From positions 124,001 to 188,000 of the forward strand of contig JAJFGU010000014.1 in NCBI GenBank assembly GCA_021775955.1: a DNA stretch of 64,000 bases, in the 5' to 3' direction. Shown one piece after another: positions 51,177-60,133 of this stretch (positions are counted from its first letter, which is position 1; each line of letters opens with the position of its first letter). Source of the DNA: Alphaproteobacteria bacterium (GTDB taxonomy: Bacteria; Pseudomonadota; Alphaproteobacteria; Micavibrionales; Micavibrionaceae). The notes under the pieces were generated by a model. That model was not told the origin of the DNA. It worked only from the letters and a program-made list of their open reading frames with translations, and did not search any database. The position numbers and the translations under genes are program-made.

Positions 51177-51719
51177 ATGAATGTAAACGCAGAGCAGCAG
51201 GAACAAGGGCTCCTTCCCACCACGCCGGAGCAATTGCTGGAAAAGCTCCAGAGCTTTGATATTGCGTATGAATTACATCATCACGAGCCGATTTTTACGG
51301 TTCAAGAAGGCGCAGATTTAAAAATCAGCATCCCTGGTCTGCATTGCCGCAATCTGTTTCTGCGCGATAAGAAGAAGAAAAACTATCTGGTCGTGGCGGC
51401 CAATGAGACGGAAATCGACCTGAAAAAGCTGGAAAACTTAATAGATTCCGCGCGGCTTTCTTTCGGCTCGGCGCAGCGGCTCTGGCAGTATCTCGGCATC
51501 CGCCCCGGCTCGGTTTGCCCGTTTTGCGCTATCAATGATGGGGCGCAAGAGGTCAGCCTCATTCTCGATCACTATATGATGGAGGCCGAGCGGGTGAATT
51601 ATCATCCGCTGGATAATGCGATGACCATTGGTCTGGCACCTTCGAATTTGCTTAGATTTTTCGATGAAATAGGCCATTCCTACCAAATTATTGACTTGTT
51701 GGCAGCCAAGCCTACATAG
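51177..51719 (+). CDS. YbaK/ProX-type aminoacyl-tRNA deacylase
   Basis: A 180-residue protein of the YbaK/ProXp-ala group, which hydrolyses Ala mischarged on tRNA-Pro or tRNA-Cys-related errors. It has the N-terminal EPIFTVQEGADL, the conserved Lys/strand LFLRDKKKKNYLV, and the C-terminal GRPGSVCPF-like block RPGSVCPFCAIN with LDHYMM. AAGGAG lies 8 nt before ATG 51177. A longer frame upstream lacks support. It stands alone with 76 bp to the LON-domain gene. Confidence 0.88.
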   Translation: MNVNAEQQEQGLLPTTPEQLLEKLQSFDIAYELHHHEPIFTVQEGADLKISIPGLHCRNLFLRDKKKKNYLVVAANETEIDLKKLENLIDSARLSFGSAQRLWQYLGIRPGSVCPFCAINDGAQEVSLILDHYMMEAERVNYHPLDNAMTIGLAPSNLLRFFDEIGHSYQIIDLLAAKPT

Positions 51720-51796
51720 TGCTTGTGCGGGTCTGTAAGGACGGAAGCCTTGAAAAAATTGCCCCGGAGCCTGTTTTCGTAATAATTATGGCCTAA

Positions 51797-52471
51797 ATGA
51801 ATAAGATGGAACGTAACCCGTTTGCACCGCCCTATCGTGAATTACCGGAAACCATTGCGATTTTTCCGCTGGGTGGCGTTCTTCTTCTGCCCTGTGGCCA
51901 GTTGCCTTTAAATATTTTTGAGCCGCGCTATCTGGCCATGGTTGAAGATGCCATGGCCCGGCACCGCTTTATTGGCATGGTTCAGCCCCGGGATAAAAAT
52001 GTGAAAGAGATTACGGACGACACGCCGGTATTTGAAACCGGCTGCGCTGGAAAAATTACGGAGTTTAGTGAAACCGAAGACGGCAGGTACATGATTACCT
52101 TAACCGGAATCTCGCGCTTTCGTATTGTCAAAGAAGTGTCCGGCAATAGAGGCTATCGCAGTGTTAGCACGGGGTGGAAAGCCTATAAGGAAGATTTAAG
52201 CGAGAAGAAATGCCTCGATCTTGACCGTGAGCGCTTGAAGGTTTTGCTTCGGCGCTATTTTGATATGCATGAGATGACATGTGATTGGGATGCTATTGAA
52301 GATGCGCCTGATGGCCGGTTGATTACCTGCTTGTCGATGATCTGTCCGTTTGATGCGAGTGAGAAACAGGCGCTGCTCGAGGCGCAATGTTGTCATGCGC
52401 GCGCGAAATTATTTATGACGATGCTGGAGATGGCATCTTGTGAGAAAGAAGATTGCTGCTCTCAGCATTAA
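51797..52471 (+). CDS. LON N-terminal-domain protein
   Basis: A 224-residue protein consisting of the substrate-binding N-domain of Lon protease (IAIFPLGGVLLLPCGQLPLNIFEPRYLAMVEDAM, 33-residue block 20-52) and a helical end. It has no ATPase or protease domain, as usual for this stand-alone family. It probably binds unfolded peptides; the true role is unknown. The C-terminus has CxxE and DCC, possible metal ligands. It precedes the Trm112-like gene by 19 bp, a common pair in alphaproteobacteria. Confidence 0.9.
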   Translation: MNKMERNPFAPPYRELPETIAIFPLGGVLLLPCGQLPLNIFEPRYLAMVEDAMARHRFIGMVQPRDKNVKEITDDTPVFETGCAGKITEFSETEDGRYMITLTGISRFRIVKEVSGNRGYRSVSTGWKAYKEDLSEKKCLDLDRERLKVLLRRYFDMHEMTCDWDAIEDAPDGRLITCLSMICPFDASEKQALLEAQCCHARAKLFMTMLEMASCEKEDCCSQH

Positions 52472-52490
52472 ACTTTAGGATGAGGCCGTT

Positions 52491-52667
52491 ATGAATCAAG
52501 TTGATCCGAAATTGCTGGAAATTCTGGTTTGTCCGTTGACCAAATCGCCTTTGCGCTATGATGCGAAGGCGCAGGAGCTTATTTCAGAGCAGGCCAGGCT
52601 CGCTTACCCTATTCGTGACGGCATTCCGATTATGCTGGTCGATGAGGCCCGCAGTTTAGAAGATTGA
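52491..52667 (+). CDS. Trm112/UPF0434-like small protein
   Basis: A 58-residue protein beginning [18 protein letters not shown], followed by [11 protein letters not shown] and [17 protein letters not shown], the pattern of the UPF0434/YcaR group related to Trm112, which helps methyltransferases. Only one Cys (residue 14) is present, so it lacks the four-Cys zinc site of Trm112. The gene is too short for most gene finders; the ATG follows AGGATGAGG. It ends 194 bp before leuA. Confidence 0.9.
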   Translation: MNQVDPKLLEILVCPLTKSPLRYDAKAQELISEQARLAYPIRDGIPIMLVDEARSLED

Positions 52668-52677
52668 GAATTTCTTA

Positions 52678-52706
52678 TTGCGGAAAATAGAAAATAAGGT
52701 TTTAAT
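52678..52706 (+). promoter_or_regulatory. Candidate promoter of the leu leader
   Basis: TTGCGG (52678-52683) and TTTAAT (52701-52706) are spaced by 17 bases. The -10 box matches 5 of 6, the -35 box 3 of 6. Transcription would start near 52713, which is the ATG of the leader peptide, implying a leaderless leader mRNA. Confidence 0.5.
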
Positions 52707-52712
52707 ACCCCC

Positions 52713-52769
52713 ATGAACAGACAGGCAGACAATAGACTAACACTACTGCTGCTCCTTATACGCCCCTGA
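52713..52769 (+). CDS. leuL: Leucine leader peptide (leuL-type)
   Basis: An 18-codon frame encoding MNRQADNRLTLLLLLIRP. It has six Leu codons, five of them consecutive (CTA CTG CTG CTC CTT after CTA ACA), right before leuA. This is the mark of a leucine attenuator: a stalled ribosome in Leu starvation alters downstream folding. No Shine-Dalgarno is present, and the candidate promoter puts the start of transcription at the ATG, as in the leaderless trpL RNA of Sinorhizobium. The downstream hairpin begins within its last codons. Confidence 0.8.
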   Translation: MNRQADNRLTLLLLLIRP

Positions 52770-52808
52770 GCGGGCATGAGGCGCCACCGTGCGTCTGCGC
52801 TTTAGGGG
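52763..52808 (+). promoter_or_regulatory. Candidate attenuator hairpin of leuA
   Basis: CCCCTGAGCG (52763-52772) pairs with CGCTTTAGGGG (52798-52808), with one bulged T. GCAGAC (52725-52730) inside the leader frame could pair with GTCTGC (52793-52798) as an alternative. The hairpin lacks a clear T-run, so it may work by Rho or translation. It lies between the leader peptide and leuA. Confidence 0.6.
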
Positions 52809-52861
52809 AACAAATTTCTAGACATTGATAAAGAAACCAAAGCGCTTTAAAAGGGGCAGCC

Positions 52862-54433
52862 ATGAGCAATACAACAAACAACAAAGACCAAATCGTCATA
52901 TTCGACACGACGTTGCGCGACGGTGAGCAATCGCCGGGCTGTTCGATGAATCTGGAAGAAAAGCTGAAAATGGCACGGCTTCTGGATGAGATGGGTGTGG
53001 ATGTGATCGAAGCGGGCTTTCCTGTGGCCTCGCCAGGTGATTTTGAGGCGGTTCATGAAATTGCCAAGACGGTCAAAAACTCTGTCGTTTGTGGTTTATC
53101 GCGCGCGAAGAAAGCCGATATTGAAGCCTCCAGCGATGCGATTAAACCGGCGAAGAGAAAACGCATTCATACATTTATTTCGACCTCGCCGCTGCATATG
53201 AAACATAAATTGCAAATGCCGCCGGAAGAAGTTCTCGACGCTGTGGCCGAAAGCGTGACCTTTGCGCGTAATTTTACCGATGATGTGGAGTGGAGCGCCG
53301 AAGATGCCTCGCGCACCGAAGATGATTTTCTCTGCCGCGCGGTCGAGATTGCGATCAGCTCCGGCGCAACGACAGTCAACATTCCAGATACGGTTGGGTA
53401 TTCCGTGCCGGAAGAATACGGTGCCAAAATCGCAATGTTAGTTGAGCGCGTTCCCAATATCGATCAGGCGATTATCTCCACCCATTGCCACAATGATCTG
53501 GGGCTGGCTGTGGCGAACAGCCTCGCGGGCGTGGCAAACGGCGCGCGACAGATTGAATGTACGATTAACGGCATCGGCGAGCGGGCGGGCAATGCGGCGC
53601 TGGAGGAAATCGTCATGGCGCTGCGCACGCGTCACGACATGATGCCCTACATCACCAATATTGAAACGGAAAAGATTACCAAAATCTCACGTACGCTGTC
53701 AGCAATTACAGGGTTTAACGTGCAGCCGAACAAAGCGATTGTCGGTGCCAATGCCTTTGCGCATGAAAGCGGCATTCACCAGGACGGAATGCTGAAACAT
53801 TCCAATACCTATGAGATTATGACGCCTGAGTCTGTGGGCTTGACCGAAAGCAAGCTGGTAATGGGCAAGCATTCAGGCCGCCACGCATTCCGCAAGAAGC
53901 TGGAAGAGCTGGGATTTGAGCTGGGCGATAATGCGCTACAGGAAGCATTTGCGCGTTTTAAAAACCTTGCCGATAAGAAAAAGGAAATTTTTGAAGACGA
54001 TCTGATTGCGCTGGTCGAAGATGAAGTGGTGCGCGAAAATGAGCACATCAAATTTGTCTCGCTACAGGTGCAGGCCGGCACCACCGGCCCGCAAATAGCC
54101 GAGATGACTTTGATGGTTGATGGAGAGGAAAAATACATCAAGGTTGAAGGAAATGGCTCGGTTGATGCAACATTTCGAGCTATTCGTGAGATTTGCCCGC
54201 ATGAAGACGCGCATTTGAAACTTTACCAGGTGCATGCATTAACCAGTGGTATTGATGCGCAAGGTGAAGTCACCGTGCGTCTTGAGGAAAACGGCAAAAC
54301 CGTCAATGGCCAGGGGACAGATAGTGATGTGATTGTGGCCAGCGCGCGGGCCTATATCAATGCGCTGAACAAGCTCTTTACCAAACGTGCGGGCTTTAAT
54401 CCACAAACAGCGAGCGAAGCGTTGGCACCTTAA
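52862..54433 (+). CDS. leuA: 2-isopropylmalate synthase
   Basis: A 523-residue enzyme that condenses acetyl-CoA with 2-ketoisovalerate, the first committed step to leucine. It has [13 protein letters not shown] (14-26), the metal-binding [13 protein letters not shown] and the substrate block [12 protein letters not shown]; the C-terminal third is the regulatory LeuA dimer domain that binds leucine ([14 protein letters not shown]...). Regulation by feedback and by the upstream leader peptide fits. AGGGGC lies about 6 nt before the ATG. Its stop overlaps the opposing glycosylase stop by 4 bases. Confidence 0.97.
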   Translation: MSNTTNNKDQIVIFDTTLRDGEQSPGCSMNLEEKLKMARLLDEMGVDVIEAGFPVASPGDFEAVHEIAKTVKNSVVCGLSRAKKADIEASSDAIKPAKRKRIHTFISTSPLHMKHKLQMPPEEVLDAVAESVTFARNFTDDVEWSAEDASRTEDDFLCRAVEIAISSGATTVNIPDTVGYSVPEEYGAKIAMLVERVPNIDQAIISTHCHNDLGLAVANSLAGVANGARQIECTINGIGERAGNAALEEIVMALRTRHDMMPYITNIETEKITKISRTLSAITGFNVQPNKAIVGANAFAHESGIHQDGMLKHSNTYEIMTPESVGLTESKLVMGKHSGRHAFRKKLEELGFELGDNALQEAFARFKNLADKKKEIFEDDLIALVEDEVVRENEHIKFVSLQVQAGTTGPQIAEMTLMVDGEEKYIKVEGNGSVDATFRAIREICPHEDAHLKLYQVHALTSGIDAQGEVTVRLEENGKTVNGQGTDSDVIVASARAYINALNKLFTKRAGFNPQTASEALAP

Positions 54434-55053
54434 AGTAAATTTTTGATAGCTTCAAAAACATCTTCGAACATCTCTGTGGTCAGGCGTTTCGTATTCGTGT
54501 TGTAGCGTGAGCAGTGGTAGGAATCGATTAATGTAAGGTCACTGCCTAGGTTATGTATCGCCCCATGACCAAATTTATGGGTGCTGATTTTCTGGCCGAA
54601 TGTTTTTATAACGGCGTTGTGCGAGATGAGACCAAGGCTCAAAATGACCTTTAAGTTTGGCATGGCCTCAATCTCGCTTACCAAAAAAGAACGGCAGGTA
54701 TTCATTTCTTCTGTGATCGGTTTGTTTTCCGGCGGCACGCAGCGCACGGCATTGGTGATGCGGCAATTCTTTAGTTCCAGCCCGTCACCCGCATGAGTCT
54801 CATAAGCCCCTTGTGCAAAGCCGAATTTGAGCAGCGTGGCATAGAGCAAATCCCCGGCATAATCGCCGGTAAAGGGCCGTCCGGTGAAATTTGCTCCCTT
54901 TAACCCCGGCGCCAGCCCGACAACCAGCAATTCAGCGCTTTCAGCCCCGAAAGACGGCACCGGGGCGTTGAATTTATCCGGGAATTTTGTCCGGTTTTCC
55001 GCGCGGAAACCTGCAAGCCGCGGGCATAAATCACAGTTTTTATCGGGGGTCAT
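54430..55053 (-). CDS. Family 5-type uracil-DNA glycosylase
   Basis: A 207-residue DNA repair enzyme that removes uracil from DNA. The N-terminus has CDLCPRL, two of four Cys ligands for a 4Fe-4S cluster; the active-site motif GLAPGLKGANFTGRPFTGD is the UDGb (family 5) variant, and the DNA-binding motif is SYHCSRYNTNTKRLT. Another Cys is in NAVRCVPP. The start at 55053 is supported by the conserved NCDLCPRL. It is transcribed opposite to rpoZ, with an 81-bp divergent gap. Confidence 0.9.
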   Translation of the reverse strand: MTPDKNCDLCPRLAGFRAENRTKFPDKFNAPVPSFGAESAELLVVGLAPGLKGANFTGRPFTGDYAGDLLYATLLKFGFAQGAYETHAGDGLELKNCRITNAVRCVPPENKPITEEMNTCRSFLVSEIEAMPNLKVILSLGLISHNAVIKTFGQKISTHKFGHGAIHNLGSDLTLIDSYHCSRYNTNTKRLTTEMFEDVFEAIKNLL

Positions 55054-55134
55054 GCTAGCCTCATGTCAATGCTTGCTTTTTAGGGAAAAACTGACTATAA
55101 AGCCATCTCTGGCAAAAGGAAAAGGACTTAATTG

Positions 55135-55530
55135 ATGGCACGCGTTACCGTTGAAGACTGTATTGATAAAGTGGCTAATCGCTTTGAGCTCGTGATGGTT
55201 GCAGCCCAAAGGGCCCGTAAAATCGGCTCTGGCGCACCGCTAACCATTGAGCGTGATAACGATAAAAATGCAGTGGTTTCCCTGCGTGAAATTGCCGACG
55301 AAACCGTTGAAATTGACGATCTGAAAGAAGAGCTGACCCGCTCCCACCAACGCATAATTTCCCATGATGACGATGATGATGAGATTGACCTGATGGATGG
55401 TGAGGAAGAATGGAACACCATGGCCGCACAAAACGTCGATCCTGACCTCGAAGGGATTGATGATGGCGATGCAGGGGATGCTGCTGAGCCGTCTTTAGAG
55501 GATTTGGCTGGAAATCCACAGGAAGAATAA
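55135..55530 (+). CDS. rpoZ: RNA polymerase omega subunit
   Basis: A 131-residue omega subunit. Residues 1-65 are the conserved part: [29 protein letters not shown] and the [10 protein letters not shown] helix. It helps assemble RNA polymerase and binds ppGpp in some bacteria. A long acidic tail (residues about 80-131) is more extended than in E. coli. ATG 55135 is used; AAAAGG lies 8 nt upstream. Downstream is an intrinsic terminator and then rsh, the usual rpoZ-spoT order. Confidence 0.95.
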   Translation: MARVTVEDCIDKVANRFELVMVAAQRARKIGSGAPLTIERDNDKNAVVSLREIADETVEIDDLKEELTRSHQRIISHDDDDDEIDLMDGEEEWNTMAAQNVDPDLEGIDDGDAGDAAEPSLEDLAGNPQEE

Positions 55531-55555
55531 ACACCTCCTCATAATCCAAGCGTTG

Positions 55556-55582
55556 AAGCCGGGTTCTCGTCCCGGCTTTTTT
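55556..55582 (+). terminator. Rho-independent terminator after rpoZ
   Basis: AAGCCGGG (55556-55563) pairs with CCCGGCTT (55571-55578), loop TTCTCGT, followed by six T to 55582. It separates rpoZ from rsh, which begins 43 bp later. Confidence 0.9.
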
Positions 55583-55624
55583 GTGCTATTTTATAACTAT
55601 GGAATATAAACCGGTTATGAGCAC

Positions 55625-57784
55625 ATGATTGATCAAGAGCAGCTCGTTGATCAAATAAAGTCTTATAAGACTGATTTTGACCCTGCCATTATCGAGCGGG
55701 CCTATGACTATGCCAAAAAAATGCATGAGGGTCAGACCAGGGCATCGGGCGAGCCTTATTATACCCATCCCGTCGAAGTCGCCAGCATTCTCGCCGGTAT
55801 GAAGATGGATACTGGCACAATCGTTACCGCCATTTTGCATGACACGCTGGAAGACACCGATGCGACCTATGAGGATCTAGAAAAACAATTCGGCAAAGAG
55901 GTGGCCGATCTGGTGAATGGGGTCAGCAAGCTGACGCGGATTGAAAGCCAGACGGTGGAAGGCAAACAGGCTGAAAACTTCAGAAAGCTTTTGCTGGCTA
56001 TGTCGGAAGATATCCGTGTCCTGCTGGTGAAGCTGGCGGACCGGCTGCATAACATGCGCACGCTTCAAGGTTTCAAGGACAAGGACAAGCAACGCCGCAT
56101 TGCTTTGGAGACGTTAGAAATTTATGCGCCTCTGTCCGAGCGTATAGGCGTTCATCAAATGAAGGAAGAGCTGGAGGATCTGGCTTTTGATGTTCTGAAC
56201 TCCGAGGCGCGGGAAAGCATAACCAACCGTCTTGATTATTTGCGCAAAGAAGGCAAGGGCGTTGCCGATACTATTATCAAGGAGTTGCAATCTCATTTAA
56301 AGAAAGCAGACATTAAGGCAGAGATAAATGGAAGAGAAAAGACGCGTTATTCCATCTGGAAAAAAATGCAGCGTAAAAATGTGGCGTTTGAACAACTTTC
56401 GGACATTATGGCGTTTCGGATTGTCATGGAGAGTGTAGAGGAATGCTACCATGCTCTGGGCGTTATTCACAGCCACTATCCAAGCGTCCCTGGCCGCTTT
56501 AAGGATTATATCTCTACGCCTAAAGCCAATGGCTATCGCTCTATTCATACGACGGTGATGGGGCCGGCGCAGCAGCGCATTGAAATTCAAATTCGTACCA
56601 GGGAGATGCATTATGAAGCCGATCTCGGAGTGGCCGCACACTGGGCGTATAAGGAAGGCGAAATGCCCAGCCTTAAAGATGTTAAAAAATATCGCTGGTT
56701 GCGCGAGCTTTTAGAGATTTTGGAGCAGGAACAAAGGCCGGAAGATTTCTGGGAAAATACAAAGCTGGAATTGTTTCAGGAGCAGGTCTTCGTATTTTCA
56801 CCCAAGGGCGATTTGATTGAGATGCCAAACGGTGCAACGCCGATTGATTTTGCTTATGCTATTCACTCGGACGTTGGTGATAGATGTGTCGGGGCCAAAA
56901 TAAACAGCCGTATCGCGCCGCTCAATACGAAGCTGGCCAATGGCGATCAGGTTGATATTATTACCGCCAAAACCCAGAACCCGTCTCCGACCTGGGAGCG
57001 TTTTGTGGTCACCGGCAAGGCGCGTTCGCATATCCGAAAATTTATTCGTAACCAGCAACGTGGCGAATATGCAACTTTAGGCAAAGCCATGTTGCAGAAA
57101 ATTTTCCGCCAGGAAGGATATGATTTCACAGAAAAAGCGGTTGGCGGTATTCTCAAGAAATTCAAAGCCGAGGAAAGCGATGACATTTATGCCAAAGTTG
57201 GGTCTGGTCTATTGGTTGCCCGGGACGTATTCAAGGCTATCTTTCCCGCCCATAAAACAGAGGTTGCAAAAAGGCCTTCCAGTGAAATGGACCAGGCTAC
57301 GATGCTACGGCCCGGCAAGAACAAAGACGCGCCGGTGCCGATTAAGGGCCTTATTCCCGGTATGGCCATGCATTTTGCGCGATGCTGCCATCCCTTGCCA
57401 GGTGATCGGATCGTTGGCATCGTCACAACAGGTAAGGGCGTGACTATTCACACCATTGATTGTGAGACGCTGGAAACTTTTGCCGATACGCCGGAGCGCT
57501 GGCTCGATGTGTCCTGGGGCGAGGGGTCGGACACACCGGAAGCACATGTAGGGCGATTGAACTTGACGTTTAGCAACGAGGCTGGAGCGCTTGGGACAAT
57601 AACAACTGTGATTGCAGCAAATGGCGGCAATATTACCAATCTTAAAATTACTAGCCGTTCGGTCGACTTCTGGGATATAGTGATAGATATATATGTCAAC
57701 GATACCAAACATCTAAATAATATTATTGCGGCGTTACGGGCAACACCTATTATTGCCAGTGTAGAACGATCAAGGGGGCGTTAA
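55625..57784 (+). CDS. rsh: Bifunctional (p)ppGpp synthase/hydrolase (RelA/SpoT homologue)
   Basis: A 719-residue Rsh protein. The HD hydrolase domain has HTHPVEVASIL-like YTHPVEVASIL and HDTLEDT (His72 region); the synthetase has DYISTPKANGYRSIHTT; then the TGS domain (VFVFSPKGDLIEMPNGATPIDFAY in part, residues 382-405), a CC-rich zinc helix (FARCCHPLPGD) and a C-terminal ACT domain. All are in the normal order. It sets the alarmone level in starvation. It follows rpoZ and precedes an orphan by 3 bases. Confidence 0.97.
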   Translation: MIDQEQLVDQIKSYKTDFDPAIIERAYDYAKKMHEGQTRASGEPYYTHPVEVASILAGMKMDTGTIVTAILHDTLEDTDATYEDLEKQFGKEVADLVNGVSKLTRIESQTVEGKQAENFRKLLLAMSEDIRVLLVKLADRLHNMRTLQGFKDKDKQRRIALETLEIYAPLSERIGVHQMKEELEDLAFDVLNSEARESITNRLDYLRKEGKGVADTIIKELQSHLKKADIKAEINGREKTRYSIWKKMQRKNVAFEQLSDIMAFRIVMESVEECYHALGVIHSHYPSVPGRFKDYISTPKANGYRSIHTTVMGPAQQRIEIQIRTREMHYEADLGVAAHWAYKEGEMPSLKDVKKYRWLRELLEILEQEQRPEDFWENTKLELFQEQVFVFSPKGDLIEMPNGATPIDFAYAIHSDVGDRCVGAKINSRIAPLNTKLANGDQVDIITAKTQNPSPTWERFVVTGKARSHIRKFIRNQQRGEYATLGKAMLQKIFRQEGYDFTEKAVGGILKKFKAEESDDIYAKVGSGLLVARDVFKAIFPAHKTEVAKRPSSEMDQATMLRPGKNKDAPVPIKGLIPGMAMHFARCCHPLPGDRIVGIVTTGKGVTIHTIDCETLETFADTPERWLDVSWGEGSDTPEAHVGRLNLTFSNEAGALGTITTVIAANGGNITNLKITSRSVDFWDIVIDIYVNDTKHLNNIIAALRATPIIASVERSRGR

Positions 57785-57786
57785 TA

Positions 57787-58515
57787 ATGAGAAGGCAAGT
57801 CATTACCAAAAAGGCAGCAACGAAGAAACAAACGGTAAAGAAAGAAGGCCCTGTCCTTTTTTGGCGCAGGATCATTTCGATTACTCTCCTGTTTGCTCTG
57901 GTGTTTCAACTTTTCATTCAAAGTAACTTTTTTCCTAAACTTATAGGCGCAGAAGGTGTTGCCGGCGGTCTTATTGCCGGTGGCATGATGCTTATTCTTT
58001 ATCCTGCTTTGATAGTTATATCGGGGGCTGCTGCGTCATATCCGATAAAGCAGGACAGGGCTGTGAATTTTGCCGCAGCCATATTTGTTTCGATGGCTAT
58101 AAATGCGTTTATCCTCTTTGGCGTATCGGAATATCAAAAAACCGAAGCAAATAGACAGACGGAAGAGTATTATGAGCAGTATCCGCAGGCTCGCGGTTTG
58201 CTGGATCCGGAAAGGCCGATCTCGATTATCAAGCCATGGACGGGAGATAAGGATATAGTGTCCCCGCTAAATATTATTGTTTATTCGCAACCTGGCGGAC
58301 CTAAGGGTGAGGTGGTTGTAAAGACAGATTTAGGGCCGAGCGACGGCACAATATTGGCCGAAGGCACCCTCAAAACAGAAGGACTCCCGGCGCCCGATGG
58401 CAGGAGGATTATCTATACAGGTACAATCCGTTTTAACAAAGGTGACCTCTCATCCGCCTATTTGATTGTCAGAGGTGCAAACGGTCACACAGATATCCGA
58501 GAGATTAGATTCTAA
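57787..58515 (+). CDS. Membrane hypothetical protein after rsh
   Basis: A 242-residue protein that I do not recognise. It has a basic N-terminus (KKAATKKQTVKKE), three hydrophobic segments around residues 30-48, 58-80 and 92-112, and a soluble C-terminal domain of about 130 residues with beta-rich content (PLNIIVYSQPGGPKGEVVVK, GTIRFNKGDLSSAYLIV), probably periplasmic. It begins 3 nt after the rsh stop and is likely in the same transcript. It is convergent with apt. Confidence 0.65.
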   Translation: MRRQVITKKAATKKQTVKKEGPVLFWRRIISITLLFALVFQLFIQSNFFPKLIGAEGVAGGLIAGGMMLILYPALIVISGAAASYPIKQDRAVNFAAAIFVSMAINAFILFGVSEYQKTEANRQTEEYYEQYPQARGLLDPERPISIIKPWTGDKDIVSPLNIIVYSQPGGPKGEVVVKTDLGPSDGTILAEGTLKTEGLPAPDGRRIIYTGTIRFNKGDLSSAYLIVRGANGHTDIREIRF

Positions 58516-58525
58516 TCCGCAATAT

Positions 58526-59041
58526 TTAGGCGGGGCATTGCAAAAGTGCTTCAAACGGGCAGGAGATTTTATCGCGTCCGCCCAGGCCTTCCAGCTCTAT
58601 AATACAAAGACTGGCCACGACTTTGGCTTCGGCTTGTTCAACCAGATTAACCGCCGCGCCCATGGTGCCGCCTGTGGCCAGCAAATCATCGACAAGCACA
58701 ATATTTGAACCCGGCGCAACCAAATCGGCTTGCAGCTCAATTACATCCGAGCCGTATTCCAGATCATATTCGTACGATAAAACTTTCCCCGGCAGCTTCC
58801 CTTTCTTGCGGATCATACCAAAGCCAACTCCCATTTCCATGGCGAGCGGTGCGGCTACCAAAAAGCCGCGCGATTCAATTCCCATCAGCATATCGGGTTT
58901 ATAAAATTCTGCCTTTTCCCGAAGCTGACTGATCGTTTCCCGCCAGGCAGGGGGATCGGAGAGCAAGGTAGCAATGTCGTAAAACTGAATGCCTGGTTTG
59001 GGAAAGTCAGGAACAACACGGACGGAATCAAGAATATTCAT
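58526..59041 (-). CDS. apt: Adenine phosphoribosyltransferase
   Basis: A 171-residue purine salvage enzyme making AMP from adenine and PRPP. The PRPP motif is VLVDDLLATGGTMG and the N-terminal family block is RVVPDFPKPGIQFYDIATLL; GIESRGFLVAAPLA supplies the adenine pocket. Length is normal. It sits convergent with the membrane orphan and divergent from the DUF2062 gene, sharing a 62-bp gap. Regulation not visible. Confidence 0.96.
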   Translation of the reverse strand: MNILDSVRVVPDFPKPGIQFYDIATLLSDPPAWRETISQLREKAEFYKPDMLMGIESRGFLVAAPLAMEMGVGFGMIRKKGKLPGKVLSYEYDLEYGSDVIELQADLVAPGSNIVLVDDLLATGGTMGAAVNLVEQAEAKVVASLCIIELEGLGGRDKISCPFEALLQCPA

Positions 59042-59103
59042 AGTTTCATGGGCCTTCCTAGTTGAGTTTTATTGCTTTTAGCATGGACCGTCCTTATCTT
59101 CCA

Positions 59104-59691
59104 ATGATGTTTAAACGACGCAAACCGCGCGGCCTTCTGGGCAATGTAAGAGAGGTTTTCTGGCCGTCCATGGGGTGGTGGCGGGCGATCAAATACACCA
59201 AGCACCGTGTTATTCGTTTATCAGATACCACGCATAAAATTGCTGCCGGTCTGGCAGTTGGGGTCGCTATTTCGTTTTCTCCGCTTGTTGGGCTGCATTT
59301 TTTGCAAACGGCCATTATTTGCTATCTGTTCAGGCTTAATATGCTGGCCTCTTTCGTGGGTACGGCAGTGGGCAATCCCTGGACATTTCCTTTTATCTGG
59401 TGGGCAGGATATACGCTTGGTTCTTATATTTTTGGCCTTTTCGGCTGGCAGAACGGCGCGGCGGTTCCTGATGAGATGACATTAAATATTCTCTGGGACA
59501 TTATTAAAGCCCAGCCGATGCAGATTTTCCTGCCCTGGATGTTGGGTGGCTATCTGATTGGTTTTATTGTATGGTTCCCCGCGTATTTTGCCTTTTATCC
59601 GATGGTAACGGCAGGGCGTGCAGCAAGGCGAACGGTTCGCCTGCGCCGTATTCACCAAGTGGCTAAAGAGGTTACAGGACAAACAGAATGA
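59104..59691 (+). CDS. DUF2062 membrane protein
   Basis: A 195-residue protein of the DUF2062 family with three to four hydrophobic segments. The start MMFKRRKPRGLLGNVREVFWPSMGW and the block HKIAAGLAVGVAISFSPLVGLHF (each shown in part) are characteristic. Its role is unknown; it is common upstream of acpS in alphaproteobacteria. The two adjacent ATG codons (59104, 59107) match other family members better than the earlier ATG 59083. The stop overlaps acpS by 4 bases. Confidence 0.9.
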   Translation: MMFKRRKPRGLLGNVREVFWPSMGWWRAIKYTKHRVIRLSDTTHKIAAGLAVGVAISFSPLVGLHFLQTAIICYLFRLNMLASFVGTAVGNPWTFPFIWWAGYTLGSYIFGLFGWQNGAAVPDEMTLNILWDIIKAQPMQIFLPWMLGGYLIGFIVWFPAYFAFYPMVTAGRAARRTVRLRRIHQVAKEVTGQTE

Positions 59692-60095
59692 TTATAGGCA
59701 TTGGCAGCGATTTAATTGATATCAGGCGCGTGGAAAAAGTGATGGCGCGTTATGAGACGCGTTTTATAACCCGCTGTTTTACCGGGACGGAAAAACAAAA
59801 AGCGGAGCGAAGACGCGGCGCAGGCACGCATATTGATACCTATGCCAAGCGCTTTGCAGCGAAAGAAGCGTGTTCCAAAGCGCTGGGGACCGGTTTTAAT
59901 CATGGTGTTTATATGAAGGATATCGGCGTGGTCAATGATGAATCCGGCCGCCCGACTTTGGAGTTGAGCGGCGGTGCTTTAAACAGGCTGAAAGACATGA
60001 TACCGGGCGGGATGAGCCCTGCCATCCATTTAACTCTTACCGACGAGCCGCCTTTGGCAAAGGCTTTTGTAATTATTGAGGCCCGTCATTCTTAA
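59688..60095 (+). CDS. acpS: Holo-[acyl-carrier-protein] synthase
   Basis: A 135-residue enzyme that attaches 4'-phosphopantetheine from CoA to Ser37 of AcpP. It has IGIGSDLIDIRRVEKV with the metal-binding Asp8, and the catalytic block YAKRFAAKEACSKALGTG with Glu. Length fits the family. It overlaps DUF2062 and precedes lepB by 38 bp. In many alphaproteobacteria pdxJ lies next to acpS; it is absent here, in line with PdxST elsewhere in the window. Confidence 0.97.
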   Translation: MIIGIGSDLIDIRRVEKVMARYETRFITRCFTGTEKQKAERRRGAGTHIDTYAKRFAAKEACSKALGTGFNHGVYMKDIGVVNDESGRPTLELSGGALNRLKDMIPGGMSPAIHLTLTDEPPLAKAFVIIEARHS

Positions 60096-60133
60096 CTGGT
60101 TTTCATAGAAAGTTTCATATAAAACCCTTGGAC

